Of a stretch of 64,000 bases of DNA, positions 24,401 to 32,840 are shown in pieces (the stretch's first letter is position 1; each line of letters starts with the position of its first letter). The translations under genes were made by a program, and so were the position numbers. The stretch comes from Myxococcales bacterium (GTDB lineage: Bacteria > Myxococcota_A > Polyangia > Haliangiales > Haliangiaceae), in assembly GCA_016706545.1 (NCBI GenBank), contig JADJJK010000002.1:224501-288500 (forward strand), written 5' to 3'. The notes below the pieces were generated by a model. It was not told the DNA's origin and did no database searches. It worked only from the letters and a program-made list of their open reading frames with translations.

Positions 24401-25702
24401 CTAACGAAATGCATGCACGCGGCCGTCGTCTCCTGCGACGTAGAGCGTGCCATCACCGGCGATCGCCGGCGTCGTGTCCACGTCAGTGGAGAGAGACAGG
24501 AGCCATCGTATGATGCCGTCCGTCCCCACCGCGTAAAGATGATCGTCCTGGGACCCCACCACCACCACCTGGTTCTGCGCCACGGTGGGCGCGCCGTGAA
24601 AGCGCTCCGCCGCCGCCACCTTCCAGCGCACCTCACCGGTGGGTGAGATCGCGTACAGCGCGCGGTCATAGCTCCCCACGTAGATCGTCCCGTCGGGCCC
24701 CAGCGCCGCGGCGCCCCGGATGTCGCCGCCGGTGATGACCTTCCAGCGCACCGTGCCATCGGGCGCCACCGCATAGAACAGGTCATCATCGGAGCCCACG
24801 TAGATCGTGCCGTCGTCGGCCACCAGCGGCGCCGCGTCGATGTCGCCGCCGGTGCGCAGCTCCCAGCGCTTGGTGCCATCGGGCGCCACCGCGTAGAGCG
24901 CGTGATCCTGACAGCCCACATAGATCGTGCCGTCGGCGCCCAGCGCGGGCGTGGACGCCACGTGATCGGCGGTGGCGAACTTCCAGCGCAGCGTGCCGTC
25001 TGCCCACACCGCGTGCAGGCCGTCTCCGCCCACGTAGATCGTGCCGTCGGGGCCGATCGTGGGGCCGCCGTCCACATCGCAGCGCGAAGACTCCGGCCCA
25101 AAGCCCTTGGGATCGCAATCGCCAAGTCGCAGCTTCCACTTCAACGTGCCGGTGCGATCGACCGCGTAGAGGTGATCATCGTCGGAGCCGAGGTAGACCG
25201 TGCCATCCACCGCCACCGCCGGGGTGCTCCAGGAGCGGTCGCCGGTGGCGAAGCGCCAGCGCACCACGCCCTCTGGCGCGATGGCGGACAGCGACCCATC
25301 GTGCGCTGCCACGTACACGGTGCCGTCGGGGCCGATGGTCGGAGAGCCCGCCACCGTGGCCCCCAGCGACACCGACCAGGCGGCCTTCGGCGAGCGCACC
25401 GGCGCGGGCCCGGCGGCCCGGCCGCGGTGCTGCGCGTCGCCGCCGAACATCGCAAACGGCGGCGCGCCGGTCGGCCGAGGCGGCGGAGCCGGCGGGCCCG
25501 CCTGATCTGCAGCGCCCAAGGGCCCTGACGGCCCAGCCGGCGTGGTGCCAGCCACGCACGCTCCAGAAGGATCACAACGGCGCTGATTGGAACAGTCGCT
25601 GTCCGTCTTGCACACATGGCGCTGCGTCCCGGTGCAGGCCACGAGTCCCCAGAAGAGCCCCAGAGCGAGCGCGACAGGCGAGACAGGCAACGACCGCAAC
25701 AT
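24401..25702 (-). CDS. PQQ-type beta-propeller lipoprotein
   Basis: The ATG at 25702 gives a 433-residue protein with a lipoprotein signal (lipobox LVAC). A Cys-containing segment (CKTDSDCSNQRRCDPSGAC) follows, as in myxobacterial surface lipoproteins. The remainder is seven or eight repeats of the form DGTIYVGS-DDHLYAV-PDGTxRWxF, the PQQ/quinoprotein-like propeller. No dehydrogenase active-site features are evident, so it is probably a binding or scaffold protein, as with BamB-like propellers. It lies 18 bases upstream of rnr and 4 bases downstream of a small unknown gene, all on the minus strand. Confidence 0.82.
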   Translation of the reverse strand: MLRSLPVSPVALALGLFWGLVACTGTQRHVCKTDSDCSNQRRCDPSGACVAGTTPAGPSGPLGAADQAGPPAPPPRPTGAPPFAMFGGDAQHRGRAAGPAPVRSPKAAWSVSLGATVAGSPTIGPDGTVYVAAHDGSLSAIAPEGVVRWRFATGDRSWSTPAVAVDGTVYLGSDDDHLYAVDRTGTLKWKLRLGDCDPKGFGPESSRCDVDGGPTIGPDGTIYVGGDGLHAVWADGTLRWKFATADHVASTPALGADGTIYVGCQDHALYAVAPDGTKRWELRTGGDIDAAPLVADDGTIYVGSDDDLFYAVAPDGTVRWKVITGGDIRGAAALGPDGTIYVGSYDRALYAISPTGEVRWKVAAAERFHGAPTVAQNQVVVVGSQDDHLYAVGTDGIIRWLLSLSTDVDTTPAIAGDGTLYVAGDDGRVHAFR

Positions 25703-25706
25703 GCGG

Positions 25707-25982
25707 CTACGCCTTGGGAAGATCATTCGAAAAACGTTCAGCAAGCTTCTCAAAATAGCGTCGAGTCTCTTCCAGAACTGAAGGATCCTGGTCCGGATAC
25801 ATCCGGATTCCATGCGCGCCGAAGGGATCCGTGGTCACCGGACCAACCGGCAAACCTCCGACGATCCCGGTTTGCTCGTGATAGAGCAGCGCGAGAACTT
25901 CAGCATGACTTTCGGGCACCAAAAACGTACGCCGCCCAAGTTCGGGGCGTCCATCCTTAAATCCCTCGACCAGTTTGGCCAT
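25707..25982 (-). CDS. Small hypothetical protein (about 91 aa)
   Basis: The frame starting MAKLVEGFKDG at 25982 encodes a soluble 91-residue protein with no signal and no helix. Its composition (RTFLVPESHAEVLALLYHEQ, then GIRMYPDQDP) looks like a real protein, with far fewer Ala/Arg runs than shadow frames. It ends four bases before the PQQ-type lipoprotein gene and probably heads that operon. The local GC content is visibly lower than in neighbouring genes. I recognise no family. A slightly longer start at 26036 is possible. Confidence 0.5.
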   Translation of the reverse strand: MAKLVEGFKDGRPELGRRTFLVPESHAEVLALLYHEQTGIVGGLPVGPVTTDPFGAHGIRMYPDQDPSVLEETRRYFEKLAERFSNDLPKA

Positions 25983-26110
25983 GGGTACGAGTGATAGTAA
26001 CGGGCCAGGGGCCCGCGCGGAAGCTGCAAAGCGCACCTTCGCTCGCCCGCGTGTCGGTTGCCTGCTTGCGTGGTGAATCCTCGCACGTCGTTTGTGCCAA
26101 GCTGACCGCT

Positions 26111-27406
26111 GTGCGACTTGACTTCTGGTTTGATCTCTCCTGCCCCTATGCCTATCTCGCGTCGCAGCGCCTCGGTCAGGTATTGAGTGGTCGCCCGGCG
26201 GACCTGCGCTATCGGCCGATGCTGCTAGGCGGCGTGTTCCGGGAGATCGGCGCAGGCGATGGTCCGATGGCCACGCTGTCGGACGCCAAGCGAGCCAACC
26301 TGGCGCGCGATCTGGCGCGCTGGGCGGCGGTCGCCGGCGTCCCCCTCGAGACCCCGGCCGCTCACCCCATGCGCACCGTGCGCGCGCTGCGCACGCTGCT
26401 GGGCTTGCCAGAGCCGAGCTGGCCGGCGGCCACGCACGCGCTGTTCGCCGCGTACTGGCAGCGCGGCGAAGACATCACGCAGGATGAGGTGATCGCGGCC
26501 GCGCTGACCGGCGCTGGCGTGCCGGCGACCGCGGTGCGGAGCGCGCTGGCCGAGGCGGACTCGGACGCGCGCAAGCGAGACCTGCGCGCCCGCACCGACG
26601 AGGCGGTCGCGCTCGGCGTCTTCGGCGCCCCGGCCTTCCTCGTCCACGCGCCGCCCCAGGAGGGCGGGCCGCGCCTGTTCTGGGGCCAGGCCCGCCTGAC
26701 CTGGGTCGCCGCCATGCTCGACGGCTGGCGCCCGCCGGCCGCGCCTCCGCCCGCCGCGTTGGCCGCGCCGACCGCGCCGACCGCGCCGACCGCGCCGCAC
26801 ACCATCGACTTCTACTTCGACGTGGCGTCGCCGTTTGCCTATCTCGGCCTCACCCAGATCGAGCGGATCGCGGCCGGCCACTCGCTGCGGCTGCGCCCGA
26901 TCCTGCTCGGCGGGCTGTTTCGCACCATCGGCACGCCCGACGTCCCGCTGCTCACGTTCCCGGAGGCCAAGCGCCGCTACATCGCAGGCGAGCTGGCCAC
27001 CTGGGCGGCGTGGTGGTCGCAGCCGTTTGCGTTCCCGGCGCGCTTCCCGCAGCGCACCACCACCGCGCAGCGCATCTTGCTGCTCGCCGCCGAAGATCCG
27101 CCGCTCCAGCTCGCGCTGGCGCTGGGCTTTGCCCGCGCCATGTGGGCCCAAGGCGAGGTGCTCGAGGACGCCGGGACGCTCGCCGCGGTGCTCGAGCGCG
27201 CGGGCGCCCCCCAGGAGCTGCTGGCCATGGCCGCCGAGCCCGCGGCCAAGGCCGCGCTCATCGACGCCACCGCCGCCGCTGCCGCCGCCGGCGTGTTTGG
27301 CGTCCCCACCTGCGTCATCGACGAAGACGCCGCCCAGCTCTTCTGGGGGCAAGACCGGCTGGTCCTGGTGGAGCGGGCCCTGGCGGCCTCGAGCCTGAGG
27401 ATGTGA
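26111..27406 (+). CDS. Tandem DsbA-family / 2-hydroxychromene-2-carboxylate isomerase-like fusion
   Basis: A GTG at 26111 begins VRLDFWFDLSCPYAYLASQRL, the start of a thioredoxin-fold HCCA isomerase (NahD/kappa-GST-like). After a linker rich in repeated Ala-Pro-Thr, a second copy begins TIDFYFDVASPFAYLGLTQI near residue 235. Both halves carry the same landmarks: RPMLLGGVFREIG / RPILLGGLFRTIG and FGAPAFLV / FGVPTCVI, ending in LFWGQxRL. The protein has 431 residues, twice the usual length, so it is an internal duplication. The first half has SCPYAY and the second SPFAYL. Family members act on glutathione conjugates or aromatic ring-cleavage products; the substrate here is unknown. Confidence 0.82.
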   Translation: MRLDFWFDLSCPYAYLASQRLGQVLSGRPADLRYRPMLLGGVFREIGAGDGPMATLSDAKRANLARDLARWAAVAGVPLETPAAHPMRTVRALRTLLGLPEPSWPAATHALFAAYWQRGEDITQDEVIAAALTGAGVPATAVRSALAEADSDARKRDLRARTDEAVALGVFGAPAFLVHAPPQEGGPRLFWGQARLTWVAAMLDGWRPPAAPPPAALAAPTAPTAPTAPHTIDFYFDVASPFAYLGLTQIERIAAGHSLRLRPILLGGLFRTIGTPDVPLLTFPEAKRRYIAGELATWAAWWSQPFAFPARFPQRTTTAQRILLLAAEDPPLQLALALGFARAMWAQGEVLEDAGTLAAVLERAGAPQELLAMAAEPAAKAALIDATAAAAAAGVFGVPTCVIDEDAAQLFWGQDRLVLVERALAASSLRM

Positions 27407-27422
27407 AATCCCCAATCGCAGC

Positions 27423-28136
27423 TCACTGCTGACGGAACATCGCGTCGATGGCGCGCGGCACCACCAGGGCCGACAGCAGCGCCGCGACCACGACCACCCC
27501 TCCATGGACCACGCCGACGTGCCACGGATCGGAGACCGCGCAGTGGAAGTGCAAGAGCAACCCGCCCAGCGCGCCGCCCGCGGCGCCCAGCGCCGCCGCC
27601 GCCCAGCGCGAGCCCACCGGGAACGCGCCGCGCACCGCGATGGCGGCCAGGAGCACCGGCACCAGGGCCGCCGCCAGCCCCAGCTCCAGGCAGGCGTGCT
27701 GATGAAACACCCCGCCCACGCGCGGCATGCTGCTGGGGCCGCTGGGCTGGATCATCAAGCCGCTGACGATGAACAGCACCGCTGACACCCCGGCCGAGAT
27801 CGCCGAGGCGCGCCAGCGCGCGATGACCTGACCGCGCGGCGGGACCACCGCCAGGTACGCCGGCACCAGGAAGCCCAGCAGCCAGGCCAGCGACATCGCG
27901 AGCAGCCAGGAGGTCGGCAGCTCCAGCAGATCGCGGCGCACCCGCATCATCGCCAGGAGCCCGCCAGCGACCGCCAGGCCGCCGCCAAGGATGAGGAGCG
28001 CGTCGCGCCAGGGACGCCGCGGGGACACCGCGGTCAGGCGCGCCAGCTCGGCGTCGAGCAGCGCGCCGAGCTCCGGCGGCGGCGGCGGCGGCATCACGCC
28101 TTCGAGCAGCTCGTTGGGGGGCGTCGACAGACTCAT
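27423..28136 (-). CDS. NrsF/DUF1109-like membrane anti-sigma factor
   Basis: The 237-residue protein has a short Pro-rich cytoplasmic N-terminus followed by six hydrophobic helices. His/Cys residues sit near the last helices (HFHCAVSDPWHVGVVHGG), the arrangement seen in NrsF-type (DUF1109) anti-sigma factors. Its ATG overlaps the stop of the sigma gene (ATGA at 28133-28136), so the pair is translationally coupled. It should hold the ECF sigma factor at the membrane and release it on a signal, perhaps metal or redox stress by analogy with NrsF-SigF. Confidence 0.78.
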   Translation of the reverse strand: MSLSTPPNELLEGVMPPPPPPELGALLDAELARLTAVSPRRPWRDALLILGGGLAVAGGLLAMMRVRRDLLELPTSWLLAMSLAWLLGFLVPAYLAVVPPRGQVIARWRASAISAGVSAVLFIVSGLMIQPSGPSSMPRVGGVFHQHACLELGLAAALVPVLLAAIAVRGAFPVGSRWAAAALGAAGGALGGLLLHFHCAVSDPWHVGVVHGGVVVVAALLSALVVPRAIDAMFRQQ

Positions 28137-28693
28137 TCTGGCCTCCCGAGGACCTTGCGCAGCGCGCTGTAGCCGCGGTGGGCTCGCACCTTCATCGCGC
28201 CGACCGTGGTGCCGGCGATCGCCGCGGCCTCGGCCACGCTCTTGCCGTCGAGCTTGGTGAGCACCACCGCCTCGCGCTGCTGCTCCGGCAAGTTCGACAG
28301 CGCGGCGAGCGCGGCCTTGGTCACCGCCGGATCGTGGCGCGGCTCCTCGGCGGTCCCTGGAGAGCGCCCCAGCAGATCCGCCGCGATCTCGGGCAAGTCC
28401 TCTGTGGTGGCCACGCCCACCACCGCCCGCTTGCTGCGGCGCGCCTCATCTAGAAAGGTGCGATGCGCGATGGAGTAGATCCAGGGCACCGGATCGGCTC
28501 CCGGGACAAAGGCGGCGCGGGCCCGGTGGACCTTCAAGAAGGTCTGCTGCAAGAGGTCATCCGCGGTCGCGCGCTGCCGCGCCATGCGGAGAAGATATCC
28601 GTAGAGCTTGGGAGCCACGGCTGCGTACAGCTCGCGAAAGGCGGAGGCGTCGCCAGCGCAGTACCTCTCCATAAGCTCCTTGGGATCGGCCAT
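28133..28693 (-). CDS. ECF-type RNA polymerase sigma factor
   Basis: I take MADPKELMERY (first base 28693) as the start, giving 186 residues. Region 2 is seen in FRELYAAVAPKLYGYLLRM and ADDLLQQTFLKVHRARAAF. The PWIYSIAHRTFLDEARR string ends sigma region 2. Region 4 is seen in LPEQQREAVVLTKLDGKSVAEAA followed by the helix-turn-helix TVGAMKVRAHRG. No extra domains are present. It is coupled to the NrsF-like anti-sigma gene and is likely autoregulated from the upstream gap, although I cannot point to its promoter. Confidence 0.88.
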   Translation of the reverse strand: MADPKELMERYCAGDASAFRELYAAVAPKLYGYLLRMARQRATADDLLQQTFLKVHRARAAFVPGADPVPWIYSIAHRTFLDEARRSKRAVVGVATTEDLPEIAADLLGRSPGTAEEPRHDPAVTKAALAALSNLPEQQREAVVLTKLDGKSVAEAAAIAGTTVGAMKVRAHRGYSALRKVLGRPE

Positions 28694-28894
28694 GCGGACC
28701 GTGCGGGATATACGACGTTTCTCGGCGCAGTTACAGATGGCCAGGCAAACGCAGCCCCCCGGATCTTCCCTCACAGCGCGCTAGCGACAAGAGTTTCAAC
28801 TACCTGGCGTGCGCGCGGCGAGCCACCGGGGATTCGCGCCATCCCGTGCCATCTTGGGCCAGGTACGGTTACGGCCCTGTCGACTTGACCTGGA

Positions 28895-28928
28895 TGCCCG
28901 AGATCAGAGAAGAATCGGGCACTTTTTT
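28895..28928 (+). terminator. Intrinsic-terminator-like hairpin in the leader of the small basic gene
   Basis: TGCCCGA (28895-28901) pairs perfectly with TCGGGCA (28915-28921) across a 13-base loop and is followed by C and six T residues. No plus-strand gene lies upstream that it could terminate. It sits directly before AAGGAG (28931-28936) and the GTG start at 28943, so it would form in the leader of that gene. Attenuation, or an operator if the promoter overlaps it, are the two readings. A TTGACC hexamer lies at 28885-28890. Confidence 0.6.
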
Positions 28929-28942
28929 CAAAGGAGCCCGCC

Positions 28943-29158
28943 GTGGCCTCTGGACGTCGCACCAAAAGCAAACTGTCTTCCCGCCCCAAGCACAAGCGCG
29001 CTCGCTCTCTCAAGGACCGCCGCATGAAGGCCCGCAAGGCCGCGGCCCACAAGCGTGGGCTCGCCCGCAACAAGGCCAAGCGTCGCCGCCGTACTGGGCA
29101 AGTCTCGCTAGCTACGTCCGGTCTGCACGCACGCAACGCACGGCACGCACGGCATTGA
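28943..29158 (+). CDS. Small highly basic protein (71 aa), nucleic-acid-binding type
   Basis: A GTG start with AAGGAG six bases upstream gives a 71-residue protein that is over one third Lys and Arg. It begins MASGRRTKSKLSSRPK and has long KARKAAAHKRG- and NKAKRRRR-like runs. The composition resembles histone H1-like or ribosome-associated basic peptides; no fold can be assigned. It ends two bases before the next gene, so the two may be co-transcribed. The strong ribosome-binding site and the leader hairpin argue that it is expressed. Confidence 0.6.
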   Translation: MASGRRTKSKLSSRPKHKRARSLKDRRMKARKAAAHKRGLARNKAKRRRRTGQVSLATSGLHARNARHARH

Positions 29159-29159
29159 C

Positions 29160-29870
29160 ATGCTCGGTCTGGTCCTGTCCTGTGAGCATGCATCGTGGAC
29201 GACCCCTCCTGGGGTTGATCTTGGCGTGGCCATCGAGGACCTGCAATCGCAGGCCGGCTGGGATCACGGGGCCTACGAGATCGCCGCTCAGCTCGGCGAG
29301 GCGCTTGGGTTGCCGGTCCACCACGGCGCCTTCACGCGCATGTTCGTGGATCTGAACCGCGCCGCGAGCCACCCGGACGTCATCCCGGCGGTCAGCTATG
29401 GCGCGCCGGTGCCCGGCAACGTGGCGCTGTCTGCGCAAGACCGCGCCGCGCGGCTAGAGCAGTTCCACACGCCATACTGGAACGCGGTCCGGCAAGACTG
29501 CGCGGCGCGCCTTTTGGACCCGGGGCGCTGCCTGCACCTGTCCTCGCACAGCTTCGATCCAGACCTGGACCAGCACGCGCGCTCGTTTGACGTCGGGGTG
29601 CTCTACGACCCCGACCGTCCGTTCGAGGCAGAGCTCGCCGAGGCGCTGATGTTTCGCTTGCGCGGCAGCGGCCTGTCGGTGCGCGCCAACCAGCCGTACC
29701 TGGGCACCGCGCCCGCGCTGGTCACCAACCTTCGTCGCGAGCTCGGCAGCCCGTACTACGCGGGCATCGAGATCGAGGCCTCGCACGCGGTCACGTACTC
29801 GCGCGGCGGCTGCACGCGCATCGCCAACGCGCTCATCACCACCGTCGAAGCGCTGCGCGACGACGGCTGA
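29160..29870 (+). CDS. N-formylglutamate amidohydrolase family protein
   Basis: The 236-residue protein starts MLGLVLSCEHASWTTP, the metal-binding N-terminal motif (CEHAS) of N-formylglutamate deformylase-like enzymes. Later landmarks include TRMFVDLNRA, LHLSSHSFDP, and GIEIEASHAVT, matching the zinc- and substrate-binding positions of the family. These hydrolases remove formyl groups from N-formylglutamate at the end of histidine degradation, though many members have unknown substrates. No hut genes are nearby, so the substrate stays open. Confidence 0.82.
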   Translation: MLGLVLSCEHASWTTPPGVDLGVAIEDLQSQAGWDHGAYEIAAQLGEALGLPVHHGAFTRMFVDLNRAASHPDVIPAVSYGAPVPGNVALSAQDRAARLEQFHTPYWNAVRQDCAARLLDPGRCLHLSSHSFDPDLDQHARSFDVGVLYDPDRPFEAELAEALMFRLRGSGLSVRANQPYLGTAPALVTNLRRELGSPYYAGIEIEASHAVTYSRGGCTRIANALITTVEALRDDG

Positions 29871-29922
29871 GCACCCGCGGCCTGCACGCCGCCGGCGACC
29901 CTGACAGGCGACGATGACCGGC

Positions 29923-29935
29923 GCGGCGAAGCCGC
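29923..29935. terminator. Small hairpin between convergent genes
   Basis: GCGGC-GAA-GCCGC is a perfect five-pair stem with a three-base loop, ten bases from the end of the acyl-CoA dehydrogenase gene. It lies in the tail-to-tail gap and could serve as a bidirectional terminator. There is no T-tract, so the call is weak. Confidence 0.3.
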
Positions 29936-29944
29936 ACCAGTCTC

Positions 29945-31765
29945 CTAGAACGCCTCGTCCGGCAGCGTCATCAGCTCCAGGTCGCTCTTGGCCACGAGCT
30001 GCCGGATGAGGCCGATGCCCGGCAGCACGTTCCGCACGTAGAAGCGCGCCGCCGCCAGCTTGCCGCGATAGAACGCGGCCTCGCCCTCGACGGCGGAGGC
30101 CACCTTGCGGTGCGCCACCTGCGCGCCCACCACCAGCCGCCAGCCGATGACCAGCTCGGCCACCGCGAACAGCACGCGATTGGCCTCGAGCCCGACGAAG
30201 TAGATCGACTGCGCGAGCTTGCCCAGCATCACGCCCAGGATGCCGCGCAGCTCCAAGAGCCCCTGCTCCAGCGCGGCCCTCTCCTCCGCCAGCTCCGGCG
30301 TGCCGGCCAGCTCCTCGATGGTGGTCTTTATCTGCCCGAGCAGCCCCTCGAGCGTGGCGCCGCGGTCGCGGCCGATCTTGCGCAGGAACAGATCCAGCGC
30401 CTGGATGTGCGTGGTGCCCTCGTACAGCGAGTCGATCTTCTGATCGCGGATGTACTGCTCGATGGGGTAGTCCTCGCAGTACCCCGAGCCGCCAAAGCAC
30501 TGCAGCGAGGTCGCCAGCAGCTCGTACACCTTCTCCGAAGAGTAGCCCTTGACCAGCGGCAACAGCAGGTCGTTGAGCGCCTCGGCGGCGCGCGCCTCCG
30601 GTGCGTCGGAGCCGCCGCGCAGCATCACCTCGTCCTGCGTCTTGGCGGTGAACAGCACCAGCGCGCGCAGGCCCTCGGCGAAGCACTTCTGCAGCATCAA
30701 CATGCGCCGCACGTCGGGGTGGCGGATGATCTCCACCCGCGGCGCGGCCTTGTCCGTCACCTTGGTCAGGTCCGCGCCCTGCTTGCGCAGCTTGGTGTAC
30801 TCGAGCGCGTTCAAGTACGCCGTCGACAACGTGGCCATCGACTTGGTGCCCACGCCCATGCGCGCGTACTCGATGACCTGGAACATCTGGGCGATGCCGT
30901 TGTGAACCCCGCCGACCAGGAGGCCCCGACACGGCGTCTCCGCGCCCAGGGTCAGCTCGCAGGTCGCCGAGCCGCGGATGCCCATCTTGTGCTCGAGGTT
31001 GGTCACCACGGCGCCGTTGCGCGCGCCAAGCGATCCGTCCTCCTCCACCCAGAACTTGGGCACCAGGAACATCGACAGGCCCTTGGTGCCCGGCCCCGCG
31101 CCCTGGGGCCGCGCCAGCACCAGGTGGACGATGTTGCTGCCGTAGTCGAAGTCGCCGTTGGTGATGAAGCGCTTGACGCCGGTCAGGTGGTACTCGTCGC
31201 CGGCCACGTGGGTGGCCGAGGTCGTGCCCGCGCCGACATCCGAGCCGGCGTCAGGCTCGGTGAGCACCATGGTGCCGCCCCAGTGGCCCTTGAGGATGCC
31301 CTGCACGTAGCGGCGCTTCTGATCCTCGGTGCCCAGGCGATCGATGAGCTTCACGTGGAAGTTGCCGAGCAGGTAGTACACCACCGCCGGGTTGGCGCCG
31401 CTGAGCAGCTCGAAGCCGGCCCAGGACACCGACGGCGGCGCGCCAAAGCCGCCCAGCCGCTCCGGCAGCTCCAGGTTGTTCCAGCCGCCCTCGTAGAAGG
31501 CCTGCAGCGCCTTGAGATATCCGGCCGGCAACGTGACCGTGCCCTTACCGTCGAAGTGCGTGCCCTCGCGGTCGCCGGCGGCGAACGACGGAGCCCACGC
31601 CTCCTGCACCATGTCGAGCATGCCGGTCAGCGCCTCACGCGCGGTCCCCTCGTCCATGGCCACGAACGGCCCCCGTCCAAGCGTCGTGGCGCCGATGTCG
31701 AGCACCTCGAACAGGTTGAAGAAGATGTCGCGGAGGTTGGCCTTGTAGTGGTGAACGGTCGTCAC
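29945..31765 (-). CDS. Acyl-CoA dehydrogenase, long DmdC-like type
   Basis: This 606-residue protein has an extra N-terminal segment (YKANLRDIFFNLFEVL) found in the 3-methylmercaptopropionyl-CoA dehydrogenase-like group. FAD-binding strings include VLTEPDAGSDVGA and GVKRFITNGD, and the C-terminal catalytic base lies in YEGTTHIQALDL, where Glu follows Tyr. A further helical C-terminal domain accounts for the length. It should oxidise an acyl-CoA to the enoyl-CoA with an electron-transfer flavoprotein. The gene stands alone. A GGCGT/ACGCC inverted repeat (31829-31847) lies in its upstream region. Confidence 0.87.
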   Translation of the reverse strand: MTTVHHYKANLRDIFFNLFEVLDIGATTLGRGPFVAMDEGTAREALTGMLDMVQEAWAPSFAAGDREGTHFDGKGTVTLPAGYLKALQAFYEGGWNNLELPERLGGFGAPPSVSWAGFELLSGANPAVVYYLLGNFHVKLIDRLGTEDQKRRYVQGILKGHWGGTMVLTEPDAGSDVGAGTTSATHVAGDEYHLTGVKRFITNGDFDYGSNIVHLVLARPQGAGPGTKGLSMFLVPKFWVEEDGSLGARNGAVVTNLEHKMGIRGSATCELTLGAETPCRGLLVGGVHNGIAQMFQVIEYARMGVGTKSMATLSTAYLNALEYTKLRKQGADLTKVTDKAAPRVEIIRHPDVRRMLMLQKCFAEGLRALVLFTAKTQDEVMLRGGSDAPEARAAEALNDLLLPLVKGYSSEKVYELLATSLQCFGGSGYCEDYPIEQYIRDQKIDSLYEGTTHIQALDLFLRKIGRDRGATLEGLLGQIKTTIEELAGTPELAEERAALEQGLLELRGILGVMLGKLAQSIYFVGLEANRVLFAVAELVIGWRLVVGAQVAHRKVASAVEGEAAFYRGKLAAARFYVRNVLPGIGLIRQLVAKSDLELMTLPDEAF

Positions 31766-31973
31766 GGGCGCAGTGTACCTGACGCCGTGCGTTGTGATCC
31801 GCCCTTGGGGCCAATGCCGAGAAGATCGGCGTAAGCTTTTGACGCCAATCTGGATTTCACTGAGCGGCGAGCGGCGGCGAGCGGCGGCAGGGCGAGCGGC
31901 GGCGAGTGGCAGCAGGGGCGAGCGGCGGCTCAGGCAGCGACGCCGATGGCGCCGATGGCGCCGCCCGGCGACG

Positions 31974-32774
31974 TCAAGGACAGCCCACCGCGCCCTTCTG
32001 ATACGCCAGGCCGATGTCGACGGTCAACGTTCGCTGCAGCGGCGGGATGTCCGCGAGCTGATCCGCGATCCAGCACGGCGCAGCGCCCTGGAAGCCCCGC
32101 ACTCGCACGACATAGGCCCCCGAGCCCACGGTTGTCGTCACCGCTTGATCGCGCTCCACGCACCCCGTGGTGGGCGCGGGCACCGCGCAGGTCGACACGT
32201 AGGTCGAGGCCGGTCGCCCTCCCGCGGCGGCGATGGCAAACGTCGCCGGCACGCACGCGCCCGCCTTCTCGAGCACCAGCGACAGCGCGGTGAGGTTGGC
32301 GCCGGCCGCGGCGCAGTTGGCGGTGGGGCCGGCGACGAGGCCCGCGTTCAGGGAGCCCTGGGCCTGGAGCTGCAGCGCCAGCGGCGCGGCGGTGACGGTG
32401 CCGTCTCTTGGGATGGTCAGGCGTTGCGCTGGCGGCGTGGACAACGAGCCGCTGCGCCCCACCAGCTCGAAGGTCAGATCCACCACGCCGACCGGGAGCT
32501 CCTTGCTGGTGCCCACGCCGTTGGCGCATGTGAAGGCCTCCGCGTAGCCGCCGCCGATCGCCGGGCCGGTCACCGTGACCGTCAAGAGCTGCGCGCCCAC
32601 GTCCTCGCAGGTGAGCACGCGCGCGCCATCCGCCAGGGTCCACGCCACCGTGAAGCGGCCCGAGGGCGCCGGCGCATCAGGCACCCCTGCGTCCGGAAGG
32701 CCAACGCCGCCACTGCAACTGGCGACCCCCACGAGCAGCGCCACGAAAAAAACGCACGTACGAACCAACGGCAT
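31974..32774 (-). CDS. Hypothetical lipoprotein
   Basis: The 266-residue protein starts MPLVRTCVFFVALLVGVASC, a clear lipoprotein signal with lipobox VASC. The rest is extracytoplasmic beta-rich sequence with scattered Cys residues (TCEDVG, FTCANG, CVPATF, STCAVP, APCWI), consistent with disulfides. It contains no catalytic motif that I recognise. The downstream flank (31863-31930) is an imperfect GCGAGCGGCG repeat. Similar orphan lipoproteins are abundant in myxobacterial genomes. Confidence 0.65.
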   Translation of the reverse strand: MPLVRTCVFFVALLVGVASCSGGVGLPDAGVPDAPAPSGRFTVAWTLADGARVLTCEDVGAQLLTVTVTGPAIGGGYAEAFTCANGVGTSKELPVGVVDLTFELVGRSGSLSTPPAQRLTIPRDGTVTAAPLALQLQAQGSLNAGLVAGPTANCAAAGANLTALSLVLEKAGACVPATFAIAAAGGRPASTYVSTCAVPAPTTGCVERDQAVTTTVGSGAYVVRVRGFQGAAPCWIADQLADIPPLQRTLTVDIGLAYQKGAVGCP

Positions 32775-32840
32775 CCCTCATCATACTGATCTGCCGGTCG
32801 GTTGCGACAAAAGCCTACCGGCCCGTGCCCCTGGCGCTGG

